A stretch of DNA of 64,000 bases from Ampullaceana balthica (GCA_944989445.1 CALYLW010000038.1:2420813-2484812), one strand, 5' to 3'; shown: positions 46,190 through 57,660, counted from the stretch's first letter. Numbers and translations are program-made. The notes: generated from the letters alone by a model not told the origin.

Positions 46190-47575
46190 CCCCCAGTGGT
46201 GGAACCTAGTGTAAATATGACCACCCCAGTGGTGGAGCCTAGTGTAAATATGACCACCCCAGTGGTGGAGCCTAGTGTAAATATGACCACCCCAGTGGTG
46301 GAGTCTAGTGTAAATATGACCACCCCAGTGGTGGAGCCTAGTGTAAATATGACCAGCCCAGTGGTGGAGCCTAGTGTAAATATGATCACCCCAGTGGTGG
46401 AGCCTAGTGTAAATATGATCACCCCAGTGGTGGAGCCTAGTGTAAATATGACCACCCCAGTGGTGGAGCCTAGTGTAAATATGACCACCCCAGTGGTGGA
46501 GCCTAGTGTAAATATGACCACCCCAGTGGTGGAGTCTAGTGTAAATATGACCACCCCAGTGGTGGATCCTAGTGTAAATATGATCACCCCAGTGGTGGAT
46601 CCTAGTGTAAATATGACCACTTCAGTGGTGGAGCCTAGTGTAAATATGACCACCCCAGTGGTGGATCCTAGTGTAAATATGACCACCCCAGTGGTGGATC
46701 CTAGTGTAAATATGAGCACCTCAGGGGTGGAGCCTAGTGTAAATATGATCACCCCAGTGGTAGAGCCTAGTGTAAATATGACCACCCCAGTGGTGGATCC
46801 TAGTGTAAATATGACCCCCCAGTGGTGGAGCCAACTGTAAATATGACCACCCCAGTGGTGGAGCCTAGTGTAAATATGATCACCCCAGTGGTGGAGCCTA
46901 GTGTAAATATGACCACCCCAGTGGTGGAGCCTAGTGTAAATATGACCACCCCAGTGGTGGATCCTAGTGTAAATATGACCACCCCAGTGGTGGAGTCTAG
47001 TGTAAATATGACTACCCCAATGGTTGAGCCTAGTGTAAATATGACTAGCCCAATGGTTGAGCCTAGTGTAAATATGACTACCCCATTGGTGGAGCCTAGT
47101 GTAAATATGACTACCCCAATGGTTGAGCCTAGTGTAAATATGACTACCCCAATGGTTGAGCCTAGTGTAAATATGACCACCCCAATGGTTGAGCCTAGTG
47201 TAAATATGACCACCCCAATGGTTGAGCCTAGTGTAAATATGACCACCACCCCAATGGTTGAGCCTAGTGTAAATATGACCACCCCAATGGTTGAGCCTAG
47301 TGTAAATATGACCACCCCAATGGTTGAGCCTAGTGTAAATATGACCACCCCAATGGTTGAGCCTAGTGTAAATATGACTACCCCAATGGTTGAGCCTAGT
47401 GTAAATATGACCACCCCAATTGTTGAGCCTAGTGTAAATATGACTACCCCAATGGTTGAGCCTAGTGTAAATATGACCACCCCAAGTGTTGGAGCCTAGT
47501 GTAAATATGACTACCCCAAGTGTTGGAGCCTAGTGTAAATATGACTACCCCAAGTGTTGGAATTCATTGTTTAGA
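46190..47575. repeat. 33-bp minisatellite (CCCAGTGGTGGAGCCTAGTG...)
   Basis: About 41 units of 33 bp begin CCCAGTGGTGGAGCCTAGTG and continue TAAATATGACCAC. Two subfamilies are segregated: GTGGTGGAGCC/GATCC/GAGTC units to about 47010, then ATGGTTGAGCC units to about 47480, then three AGTGTTGGAGCC units. Because 33 is a multiple of 3, one frame on each strand stays open (11-residue repeats), broken near 46816 by a missing base and by one 36-bp unit near 47245. I interpret it as a VNTR and not a gene. Confidence 0.9.
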
Positions 47576-48175
47576 GTTAGATGACCACCGTAGTAGAGGA
47601 GCCTAGTGTCTAAGTATAAACCATCTTTGGTTTTGATAATTTGTTTTACGCGCATGATAGTTTATAGTTTGCATTTCTTCTGCCTTTTTTCTGTTATACT
47701 CTTTACAGCTGACACTTTTGTTTTGAAATGACCTACCATATATTCTGACGTATAACACGACTGGTCGTATAAGACGAGCCCCTTACCTGTCCTGTTAAAA
47801 TATAGGTTTTAAGATATTTTCGCTGTATAAGACTATCCCTCATTTAACACAATTTAAGTTTTAAACTGGCTTCATATGTCTTTCCTCTTGCTGGTGGAGA
47901 CATGATGGGGTTCTTGACTAATAGCCATTTGTATACTGTGCTGAGTTACGGTACTGGTACTGTACTGTAGGAATAGGTACACATACTTCAGCTTTACTGT
48001 ATGCACATACACTTGTGCTTTACTTTGTGCATTACTGTACAGAACCTGCCAATCACAGCTAGCTATGTATTTTCACTTCAAAGGTTGCTTGGATTGGCTT
48101 GGCCAGCCCTCCCTGCTTCCTGAGCTGCCCTTCCACCTAATCGCGGAACGGAACGAACGGCCGTACGATAGAACA
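47576..48175. other. No gene seen; degenerate DNA-transposon-like end
   Basis: Around 47737-47790, TTCTGACGTATAACACGACT, CGTATAAGACGAGCCCC and later CTGTATAAGACTATCCC resemble terminal or subterminal sequence of a DNA transposon. The same words reappear at 48175-48345. No transposase and no gene are visible. Confidence 0.35.
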
Positions 48176-48335
48176 GCGTATAAGACTATACTCTTCGTAT
48201 AAGACTATACTCTTCGTATAAGACTATACTCTTCGTATAAGACTATACTCTTCGTATAAGACTATACTCTTCGTATAAGACTATACTCTTCGTATAAGAC
48301 TATACTCTTCGTATAAGACTATACTCTTTGTATAG
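48176..48335. repeat. 19-bp minisatellite (CGTATAAGACTATACTCTT)
   Basis: About eight perfect units of 19 bp, ending in a variant (CTCTTTGTATAGACGACCCC). The unit contains CGTATAAGAC, the word found in the neighbouring transposon-like ends, so it probably arose by local amplification of that sequence. Confidence 0.95.
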
Positions 48336-49108
48336 ACGACCCCGGACTTTCAGAAGATTCTTAGGGGTACAGAGCTATATAAATTATCCATTTATTATTC
48401 TTTTAATATACTGTACTCTAATTATTAGTTCTCCATTTTTTGTAATATTTCTATAGGTTATACGGTAATTTCTTATTTCAGCGCAATTTATTTTTCGAGT
48501 AGTTTCAAACCAAAAAATCAACTAAACTTACAATGAAATATATTGTAATATTAAAATATTATATTTTTGTTAAAATTAAACTACTGTTTTATAATTTATA
48601 CGAAATAAGAAATTGTATATTTCATGCATCTTCTGTGATTTACGGCGCCATTGTTGCATGCGAATGGAGAAATCTTCTTTCTTAAAAGTTATTATTTTTT
48701 GTGTTGCCCAATTGGATAATTTGGTTCAACCAGCTGAGCTGCGAAGGCGGCACTCGCCTGGGTAAATAATTAAAATTAAAAAATATTTATCATAAAATTA
48801 AAAGAAGATCATATATTTATTTAAATTTGTTAAAAACTGTGGGGGTGTATTTTTGTGATATGTGTTACATTGACATATCATGGAACAGGGTAATATTAAT
48901 ATGTCAATGCTAAGTTTCTGCGAAGACGGCACTCCACTTAAAAACTACCATGCACTAATATTTTTTTTAAAATATAATAAAACAATACTTTATTAAAAAT
49001 TACATATATTTTAAAACCAAAAATCATATATTTGACGATAATGCATGACATGATTTTTTACACACAAAGTTTTATTCATCCGAATATTAGTATTAGATAA
49101 CATCAGTG
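48336..49108. other. AT-rich stretch, no gene seen
   Basis: TAATTTCTTATTTCAGCGCA at about 48464 recurs inverted at about 53705-53722. Two related segments (GCGAAGGCGGCACTCGCC at about 48739 and GCGAAGACGGCACTCC at about 48919) suggest an interspersed repeat. No coding content. Confidence 0.4.
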
Positions 49109-50729
49109 GCCGTCGACAAATGACATCACGCATCTAGGGTGAGGGGAGAGGTGTCACATATTTGTTTCGATGTGTGACGAGGGGGGTGGTTTATAAGAAC
49201 TTTGACATCACATCTAAATGCCCAACACTTAAACTAAATGTTTCAGCTTTCCTGTGCCTCCTTTTTTATTTTTGTTTTCACGTATGATATTAGAGTGAAT
49301 CCATACACTAAAATGACGAGAAATTGTTTTGAAACATGCTCATTCACTAAATCAACTAAATGCATACTTAAATGCCCGCAATTTAAAAAAATTTGAAACA
49401 GGTTCATTATCAAATAAGAAATACGGCTTTTATGCGGAGAGGCTTACTTCTACTGACGTAACAAGTGTAGGAAAGGGGGGGGGGAGTGTCCAAAACCGCG
49501 TGACTTCATGTGTCTCTTTTTTAATACACGTCATCTCCTACTAGTGGTTCCCAAACTTTTTAGGTAAACCACCCCGTTCCATAAAAAAATATCAAATAGC
49601 GCCTCTGGAATTTTTTACATCAATTTTTCTTAATCTTCTCTTCTTTATTTTATGCTCTCTTTACCTCCTTACAGTTTTTCAAAGCGTTTTCAAGTTAAAC
49701 GGATATAAAACAGCATATATTTCAAACCAAACGTTTTCTTTTGATAAATTGTTCGTGAGCTGCAATGTGAACACCTAAGAGCCGCATGCCACCGTTGGTA
49801 TAAACATTTCAGCCACATTTTAACGGGTAGGCTACACGGGTGCAAACGCTAAAGAAAAAGATTCCTGTCAAGGCAGTTGCGTAGCTAGAACTTTTGCCGT
49901 CCGGGGCGGTTATTAGTCCATCTATTAGTCCAGGGCCGTTGTGTCGGAGCCGTTTTGACCAGGGCCGTTTTGTCGGTGAGCCAGGTTGCAATGTTAAATT
50001 ACTTTATATTCTTTTCTTTTTTTTTGCATAACTGTATTTTAATATTGGTTTATATTTTAGACGTTTTTTTTCATTTAGTCATATTGTATTTATAATTTAA
50101 ACATGCCGATTGTCAAAAAGGGGTCCGTGGCGATAAAAAGATTGGGGGCCACTGCACTGGTTCATGGCAAATATTTTGCTCGTGAGTGTCAGCGATGAAC
50201 GTTTTCGCTTCCCTACCTCTCCCCAACCCCAGTCTAGTCTTCAAGCAACCATAGTTTATTTTTTAAAAAAAAGAGAAAAAAAATTGGGAAGAAAGCGGGG
50301 AGAAAATCAAATTCCAACGACCATAAAGGGGCCGTCCCTAAAGACGTCACGCAATTTAAGCTGATTTCCCACCGTCCCCTCCTCATCACATATCGTCATA
50401 AAAAGTTACCCCCATTCCCCCCTCCCCCCGGTCAAATTTGACGTTATAAAGCTTTGCCCCCCCCCCTAATAAAAGTCGAATTTCCTGAGCATGTTTCAAC
50501 TCACGTTATAAGTTATTGCCATTTAAGTAAGACTGCACTCGTATGTCGAAACACGCGTAAGGCCACCTCGTCGGACTTTGATTAAAGTGTCGAAACCGAT
50601 ACTCCTGTCCCCGCGAACGTCCGAGGCAAAACGCGTAAGGCCATATAAAAAGTCATCAGATGAATTGTAAGCAATCAAATATTCAAGTGCAACTTTTATT
50701 TAAAGTTGAGCGTTAATATGTGACGTCAC
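49109..50729. other. Patchwork of MITE ends, no gene seen
   Basis: GGCCGTCGACAAATGACATC (49111) and GGGGCCGTCCCTAAAGACGT (50329) are ends of the same family as 19310-19855. TAGTGGTTCCCAAACTTTTT (49542) and the complement of CAGTGGCCCCCAATCTTTTT (about 50155) look like a hAT pair, but I cannot match their flanks. Around 49900-49980, AGGGCCGTTTTGTCGG/GGAGCCGTTTTGAC repeats recur at 61845-61920 and 62195-62250. Confidence 0.4.
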
Positions 50730-50917
50730 CAGGGCCGGTCTTAGTCCACTGCAAACCTATGCGTTTACAATGGGCCCCACACTTTCATAGACCCCACCTA
50801 TCTTAATTTTCTCTTATTATCCTTATTAATTCCTTAACCCTACCCAGACTGGGCACCGCGCAATCCGTTTTGCATACTAAGCCGCCAAGAGCCCAGCAAT
50901 TGTTAAGGCCGGCCCTG
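50730..50917. mobile_element. hAT MITE with perfect 8-bp target duplication GACGTCAC
   Basis: A 188-bp element with ends CAGGGCCGGTCTTAG and the complement of CAGGGCCGGCCTTAAC. GACGTCAC lies on both sides (50722-50729, 50918-50925). It inserted into sequence of the GGGGCCGTCC MITE family. No coding capacity. Confidence 0.88.
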
Positions 50918-51011
50918 GACGTCACTGTTCTTAAACACCTCCCCCGTCGTTACAAATGTGTTTCATTATTTAACAACCATTAAAATTGTCAAACACTTAG
51001 AAGAAATACAT

Positions 51012-51612
51012 CTTATCTTATCTGTTTCAGACGCTCCTTCTATACAGAAGATTATTGCGTCCTACGCTTATCTATGGTTTATGTTTAGTCCTGCATTCTT
51101 ATTAGAGTTTTAAATGTTGATAAAGTGTTGGCTTTCCTGGTTTCTTCAGGCAACCCATTCCACGCCCGAATTCCGGACGGAAGAACGAAAATTTGTATGA
51201 GTTTGTTCTTGCATACGGAATAAGAGAGGTGTTTTTATCCTTATGTCTATCTGAGGGTTGTATTAAGTTATCTTTGTGTTGTATTTCTAAATTAGAGTTA
51301 ATTGCTTTATGTATGATTACTACTTTACTCTTGGTTCTTCTATCCTCTAGTGTTTCAAGGTTTAATGAATGGTGTTATTCTTGTCAGTTTTGAATATTCT
51401 TCAGTAATGAATCTGGCAGCTCTTTTTTGAATTTGTTCTAGTTTATCAATGTTTTCTTTGGTGGATGTGTCCCATACAGAAGATGCATATTCTAGTACAG
51501 GTCTCACCAAAGTGAGATAGCATTTTTGTTGTATATCTTTATTACATTTGTAAAGGTTTCTTTTTATAAAGCCTAAGGTTTTGTTTGATTTTTTAATAAC
51601 TTCATCACAAAA
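51012..51612 (-). pseudogene. LINE 3' end: reverse transcriptase C-terminus plus 3' tail (jockey/CR1-like)
   Basis: On the minus strand, KKSNKTLGFIKRNLYKCNK, LVRPVLEYASSVWD, NIDKLEQIQKRAARFITEEY and then (after a frame change) YARTNSYKFSFF and NGLPEETRKANTLSTFK are the standard C-terminal end of jockey/CR1-type LINE reverse transcriptases. The 3' UTR ends GGACGCAATAATCTTCTG, TATAGAAGGAGCGTC and ATAAGATAAG, at 51011. That tail is shared with the SINEs. The element is 5'-truncated and interrupted at 51613 by a hAT insertion. Confidence 0.8.
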
Positions 51613-51884
51613 CAGGGGCGGATTAAGACTCCACGGGGCCCCTGGCTGCAATTCAAACTGGGGCCCTATCCAGCCAGCGTCCCTTTAGATAAAATCATTG
51701 TTGACAGCTAATAATATAAATTATAATATAAGACTATAACTGTAACTTGTAACTAAATAGTCCATTGATTCCTTTCTCATAAGGCAGTGGCTATTGAGAC
51801 GCTAACGTCCTAACAGCCCACAGGCTATAGAGACGCAAATACAAAAAAGGGGGATAAAAGAATTGAAGAAAGGAGTAACTTTCC

Positions 51885-52345
51885 TCAAACCTATCCCTAA
51901 CTAAACCTAAAACATATCACTAAACCTAACGCGGTGGTCGAGTGGCAGCGCACTGGACTGTCGTACCGATGGTCACGGGTTCGAATCCGTGTGAAGGCAA
52001 GGGTTTGTTCCCGGGGCCTAGGGCGTCCCTGAGTCACCCCGCTCCGAATGGGTACCTAACTACATTGTAGTTAGGCGGCTGGGTAATGCGTGGAACCCAC
52101 AAAGCCGTGGCCTGTGAACGCTGCATCACTTGCCAAACAGATCATCTGTCATGGTCTGTGGACGCAACTATCTTCTACATAGAAGGAGCGTCTGTATAGA
52201 TAAGACAAACCCTATCACTAAACCTAACCTACACCCTATCACTAAACATAACCCAAACCCTATCACTAAACCTAACCCAAACCATAAAACCTATCACTAT
52301 CACTAAACCTAACCCAAACCCTTAATCATATCACTAAACCTAAAA
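51885..52345. repeat. Minisatellite (CCTATCACTAAACCTAAC) split by a SINE
   Basis: Units of about 18-19 bases containing TATCACTAAACCTAACC occur on both sides of the SINE (51885-51930 and 52206-52345), with degenerate copies. It lies inside the TIR element at 51783-52612. The CCTAAC words look telomere-like, but the unit is longer than a telomeric repeat. Confidence 0.8.
51931..52205 (+). mobile_element. tRNA-derived SINE, copy 2
   Basis: It starts GCGGTGGTCGAGTGGCAGCG with the same A box (TGGTCGAGTGG) and B box (GGTTCGAATCC) as copy 1 at 17041-17333. The body is nearly identical and the tail is GGACGCAACTATCTTCTAC, ATAGAAGGAGCGTC and GATAAG. High similarity between the two copies points to fairly recent activity. 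Confidence 0.87.
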
Positions 52346-53048
52346 TGTGATTCTGTCAGGGACAATTTATGTTATTTAAAAAAACGAAAAACCACAAAAC
52401 GGGACCACAAGTTCAACTGTCCATCGCTCTATCCATGCGACCAGAGAAACTCGATGTTATATGCTATTTTTAAAATTATTTATACAAATCTTTAATAGTA
52501 GGGCTTACTTGTAGCTCTTGAGTTTTAGAAACATGATTTATTTATTCATGTGCGTCTCAATAGCCTGAGGGCTGAGGGCTATTAAGACGTTAGCGTCTCA
52601 ATAGCCACTGCCTTCTCATAATGTTTCTGTACTACGGGATCGGATTAATAAAAACCCGAACACGAAGAAATAACTGTTTGCTGTTATCGTAAAATTGAGT
52701 GTAAAAATATAATTTAAAAAAAAGACAAATCCAAAAAAAGAATTATACCCCCACTGGGGTTCGAACACGACACCGATTGCACTACACGCCTGTACGCTGC
52801 CCCAAGACCACCAGATTGGGACGATAAATTTAAAAGTTATAAAAAGTATTCACTATTGGGTCCGAATAGCGATCAGATTAATACATAAGATTTTATTAAT
52901 TTATTTAATTTATTATATTTTTAGGGATTCATGCAAAAATTTGTCCACCTTTATTATAAAATATACTAAATTTGGGGGCCCCTAAATCATCGGGGGCCCC
53001 TGGCTTTAGCCCGTTCAGCCCCCCTCTTAATCCGCCATAGTCACAAAA

Positions 53049-53726
53049 GATATACGTTTGTCATCATCAAACATTTTTAAAAACTTACCCTGAAAAGGCT
53101 TAATCCCCCCCCCCATTTTCGTCACAAATGTGTGAACCCCGTCCCCCAGGTACTTGACGTCATCTATGTACGGACCCACCCCTTAGGTGTCATTATTTTA
53201 CAACCATTAACATTGTCAATAAACATTTACAAGAAATACATTACAAAAGATATATATCAATATCTATTATTATCAAATATTTTTTAAAAATCTTACCTTG
53301 AACAGGCTTATTTCCCAAGTACTAATTTTATCTAATTAATGGGGAGGGGGACTCGGGAATACTTTATCGTAAATGACTTTCCCGTTAGGTGACGCCTCTG
53401 AATCTGATTAGTAATTAGCTTACTGACTTACTGCTAACATGAAAATTTAGTTTGATCTGAGGCCGTGAAAGAAATGAAATTATCTGGCCAAATGTGGTTA
53501 AAAATATCAACAAAAAACGAATTTCGTAGAAGTCTGACTTTAAAACCAGTTTTTATAGTTAAAACCCCCATTAAAGTAATTTAAACTCATCAAAACACAT
53601 GGAAAACTAATATTTAACCATTAAATACTTATTTTATTACTTAATGAATGTGTTTAAATTAGTAAAAGTAAGTTACTTATTTTTTTTGCTATACAAAAAT
53701 AAATTGCGCTGAAATAAGAAATTACC
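53049..53726. other. Gene-free stretch with a duplicated segment
   Basis: The segment around 53186-53300 (ACAACCATTAACATTGTCAA, AAGAAATACATTACAAAAGA, CTTACCTTGAACAGGCTTA) repeats the sequence that flanks the LINE insertion on both sides (50955-51010 plus 53041-53100). It therefore gives an approximate empty-site version of the LINE target. No gene. Confidence 0.5.
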
Positions 53727-54074
53727 GGTTATACCAGGGGTTTCCAACCTTTTTGTACTCTAGAGCACATTCTAAAATATCGGTAGGGTGGCGGGCACCA
53801 CCTATTTTTAATCGACAAACTCCTTCCATAACTTCTCATGTTCCCATAATTTATTTTCTAATATTCATATTTTATTAATAAATTAAAAACAAAATTTTTT
53901 CAAAATAATAAAATTATTATTCAAATTGCATACACACAGAGAAATGTATTTACAAAACGTAAACAAAGTAAACAAAAACACAAATACAAAGAAAACATTT
54001 TATAAAGAAATATAATATCAATATGTCAATGTGATATTTGGCATTGCATAATACTGGCCAGTGTCTCATAATTA

Positions 54075-55770
54075 GGAGAGTATGACGATAATTCTGTTAG
54101 TAAACAATCATAAAGATGCTCATCGGTGAGTCGAGGTCTACATCTTGATTTTGACTAAGTTCATGTTTGAAAATAATTATTCGTATAAATATGTCAAACC
54201 GAAAAATGATTCAATTTTATATGCCACTTGTTTAAAAAATGGGAACTTTTCTCTGTCCACTGTATTCCAAAAGTCACCTGATATTAAGGATTTGAGCAAA
54301 ATATCATTCTTAAGGTCCAACATTTCTAACTTTAGGTCTTCTGCCTGACCTTGAAGAAAATCTTCAATAAATGCCGCCATTTCAATTACATTTATTTGGC
54401 AAGTAAAAGGATTGATACAGAAGGAAACACTTGGCTCGATAAGTGTAAACTGCAAAAACCTCTCTATAAACTGTTTTCTTAAAACTTGAAGATGCTTAAT
54501 AAATAATGACCCGTTTAATTCATTGTTACCTAGCATCTTCTTATATGTGGGAAATGCACGAGAGAATTGATCTGCAGATGTGATATCAACAAATCCAATT
54601 TAGCTTTAAATGACTTTACAGAGCTTATCATTTCAACTATGTTTTTGTCTTTCCCCTGCAACTCCAAATTTAAAGAATTCAATTTTTACATGATGTCTGT
54701 GAGAAATTCCAAATCAATCAGCCAGCAAGAGTCATAATGTTTATAAGTTCATCATAATTTTCCTTTTTATCGTTTATAAATATTTGTATTTCTTCAATTA
54801 AACTCACAAATCTTGTACGAACTTTTCCTTTACTGTGCAAACGTACTTCAGTATGCATAATAAGATCATGTTCTTTACCTTCAGTATCTTCTAACAGGGC
54901 CTTGAAAAGTCGGTGTTGAAAAGGAGCTGCGCGAATAGAATATATTATTTTTGTAACTATAATTCATAACGTGTTCAAACGGCAATATTTTACAACACAG
55001 AGTTTCGTTTCCTGGTGGATAATACAGTGTTAAGACATAAAGTTTGAAAACGATTCATCCTTCTTGCAGAGGGTAATAAATTCTTTGTTTTTACCTACCA
55101 TTGCTGGTGCCCCATCGTTGATTATCGCAGACAGCTTGTGTAAAGGAATAATTATTGAATTGGCGTATGTTCTGAATGTATTATAAATATCCTCATCCCT
55201 TGCCTGTCCTTCTATGGGTAATATTTGCAACATATCATCTTTGACTGTGAAGTTACTAAATGCCATTCTCACCATAACTGCGAACTGTGCGGTGTCTGTT
55301 GACTCGTCAAATTGTAGCGAGAACCAGTCACATGCTTCCAAGTCAGTCTTTAACAGAGTTTGTACGTCTGTTGAAATTGCATGTATTCTTCTTGTGACGG
55401 TGTTATTTGACAACTGTAAGTCTTGTATTGCTGAGACAATTTCACTTTTGTTAGAAAATCCATCAAACAAACAATCGGCACCAGTCAAAAATATTTCCTT
55501 AAACAACTCACCATCAATGGAAGGTCTCTTCTTTTTTGCGAGCATGTGAGAAATTTTGAAAGAAGCAATGGTGGCCTTTTTAGAATTTTCCACATGTCTA
55601 GTGAAACAGTCTTTGTACAGTTAGACTTGACTTTATTTGACATATTTTTTTTCTTTCTTACTTCAGATTTAAGTGGGTAATTCATATCAAAAGTGGCATG
55701 AATTGTCTGAATGTGTCGTTCAACATTATGTTTTTTCGGCACTGCAATGCAACTACCACACAACAATCAA
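54075..55770 (-). pseudogene. hAT transposase (BED zinc finger, GTF2IRD2/ZBED5-like), decayed
   Basis: Read on the minus strand from about 55766: a BED-type finger (CGSCIAVPKKHNVERHIQTI, H..H), then KATIASFKISHMLAKKKRP; the catalytic-domain stretch WFSLQFDESTDTAQFAVMV, LPIEGQARDEDIY, INDGAPAMVGKNKEF; HRLFKALLEDTEGKEHDLI and HTEVRLHSKGKVRTRF; VEMISSVKSFKAKLDLL; and finally the C-terminal dimerisation part FWNTVDREKFPFFKQVAYKI and a shifted RPRLTDEHLYDCLLTEL near 54080-54110. Several stops and frameshifts (about 55620, 55030, 54600-54730, 54175) make it inactive. The open frames at 54177-54536, 55030-55593 and 55485-55766 are its pieces. Confidence 0.88.
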
Positions 55771-56579
55771 ACGCATTTATTTTTCAAATTATCGTAACAT
55801 TATGATTCCTCCCAGTTAGTGTTAAAATTATAGGTTTATTGTCTTTTACTCGGTCCACTCATTGTAGGGCTAAAAAATATCACTCCCCGTTCCAGGCTAG
55901 CGTGAAGAGTGCAGTTTTGCTCGCCGCTAGACAAGTTGCGACAACTAATGTAAATAAAGGAACCACTCATACATACAATATCGCAAACATACGAACGTAT
56001 TTAATAAATCTAGGCACTCAAAAAAATAAAAAATCTAACCAGAGGCGTCACTAGGGCGGGTGTCACCCGGGGCGGTAGCTCTTGGTGTCACCCCCCCCCC
56101 AACTCTTGCCCCATAAATCTCCTCGAGTCTGCCAAATACTGGGAACACACAGATTCTTTAGTAACGTTTGAAAATATATATCAAATGTTTGTTAGAGAGG
56201 CATTAGGAGAAAAGTTGAATTTAAAGTCGATAGGTAAAATATTGTAACATTTAAGAACTAAATAGAAAAAAGTTAATTTAAAATTTTTATTTTAACTTTA
56301 ACATAAAATTATTAATTTTAAGTAATACGGTTAAATCACTGTAATATTTTCAAATTTCACAAACTTGCATTTACATTGCGTTCCATTAAAATTTACAACA
56401 ATTATATTTACAGTACCAAAATTAGAATATTACAACCATTACAGTACAACTTCAAATGAGGTAAGGTTGTAACTGTTCTGTTTTTGGGCTTTGCAAAATC
56501 AGCAACTATCAGAATATTATGTAATAATTCAAAATACAATGTCATTAAATATATTTTAAAAATCAGAATTTAGATTTTC

Positions 56580-57245
56580 TGACCTTTAAAACTGAAAACT
56601 TGTTTATTACGTCATCGAAATCTATTTCTTGTGCCGAATCACTTTCAATGGATAACATGGCAAGATCAGAAAGCCTTGACTGCCCCATTGTAGATCGCAA
56701 ATAATTCTTTAAAAGATTTAGCTTTGAAAAACTTCTTTCACATTAAGCCACAGACACACAGATTGTAACAAATAATCGTAAACTCAATGTGAGATAGGGG
56801 AGAGATTCTATGAAGTCCCATTTAGCTACAAATTGCAAAACGTAAAGTACGGACCAGTCTTCAGCATCTTTGAGATCGATCTCTGCTGCCTTCAGGTGCC
56901 TTCTCAGCCTTGGTATTTCTAATAAAAGCTCTTCCTCTGACAACTCATCATAGAAAGTGGACAACCTTGGAATGGACTTTAGTAATTCTTCTTCAGTGGC
57001 AGATATCAAGCTTTTGGCTTGACAGCCTCAAACATGGTTGCTACTTCCTTGATTGCACTTGATCTGATCTGGAGTTCAGAATGGAAACGATCAATACACT
57101 CAAACATTGACCTTGTGTTTTCTTCTTGCAGAGTTAGTCCAGCATCTCTTGTTTTCTCACCTGTCACCCTTTTCTTCAACCTGGTTCTGTTCTCTACTGA
57201 ATTTCCAAGTTGTTCTGATTTTAAAAGCGCTGTAATATTGTCCAT
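56580..57245 (-). pseudogene. hAT transposase C-terminal region (ZMYM1-like)
   Basis: On the minus strand: NITALLKSEQLGNSVENRTR, FHSELQIRSSAIKEVATMFE, a stop or frameshift near 57005, then SATEEELLKSIPRLSTFYDE, LRRHLKAAEIDLKDAEDWSV, LQFVAKWDFIESLPYLTLSL, CVSVA, then past a stop CERSFSKLNLLKNYLRSTMG and QSRLSDLAMLSIESD. LPYLTLSLRLF...CERSFSKLK...RLSDLAMLSIE is the conserved hAT dimerisation region of ZMYM1-type proteins. The N-terminal MYM/TTF and most of the catalytic domain are absent. Inactive. Confidence 0.82.
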
Positions 57246-57660
57246 GTTTCAATCTATCATAGCACAAATTGTGAAAGGTGTAACGTTAAGCTTTGTATTT
57301 GTTTAATAATAAAGCTCAAATCTATTGTTTTCATTACACGATTCGTTTGTGTTTTTAAAAAATTCATTCACTTTCATCGTGCGCTCTTTAATGAAGTACA
57401 TGTGCCAAAATTTATTATTTAAAGAAGGACAATGTTCCCAACATTCGCTCCCCTAGAATAATGTTCTATGTGATGTTTGATAGACCTTTATTGAGTTAGG
57501 ACCTTGTTATTTTGTACCACCTACAAAATTGTCTCACGATACACCTTTCACAATTTGTGCTATGATAGGTTGAAACATAGACAATATCCAGCGGCAATAA
57601 CCCATTTTTGTCAAAAACTCAACTTAGAACATTGTTATTCTAGGGGGCGAATGTCAAACA
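57228..57660. repeat. Nested inverted repeats inside hAT 2
   Basis: A segment of about 48 bases (TGTTTCAATCTATCATAGCA...GTGAAAGGTGTA, about 57236-57284) recurs inverted at about 57540-57588. A second pair, CATTCGCTCCCCTAGAATAA (about 57442) and the inverse TTATTCTAGGGGGCGAATGT (about 57635), lies inside and beside it. The inverted copies include the first codons of the transposase fragment, so a local rearrangement truncated the element here. Confidence 0.7.

Larger units (their letters stand above)
51783..52612. mobile_element. TIR element with 9-bp target duplication (Mutator-like?)
   Basis: Perfect inverted ends of at least 27 bases, starting GGCAGTGGCTATTGAGACGC at the left with its complement at the right. 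TTCTCATAA flanks both sides (51774-51782, 52613-52621). A 9-bp duplication with long TIRs fits Mutator-like elements; if the ends are read two bases further in, CAGTGGC looks hAT-like but the 8-bp flanks then do not match. No transposase. Confidence 0.75.
51613..53040. mobile_element. Non-autonomous hAT element with target duplication TCACAAAA
   Basis: The ends are CAGGGGCGGATTAAGACTCC and the complement of CTATGGCGGATTAAGAGG. TCACAAAA is on both sides (51605-51612, 53041-53048). Subterminal GGGGCCCCTGGCT sequences are inverted at the two ends. The 1,428-bp body has no transposase but contains another TIR element with a SINE inside it. A tRNA-like patch with GTTCGAACCCC (minus strand, about 52745-52825) may be an additional SINE head. 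Confidence 0.85.

Noticed and set aside
46027..47499. Four long open frames on both strands across 46.0-47.5 kb as repeat proteins
   Set aside because: Both strands are open only because the unit is 33 bp. The plus frame is broken near 46816 and there is no signal sequence or exon boundary that would join it to a gene.
52206..52345. Interstitial telomere repeat
   Set aside because: CCTAAC words occur, but the period is about 18-19 bases and not 6, and the array lies inside a transposon.
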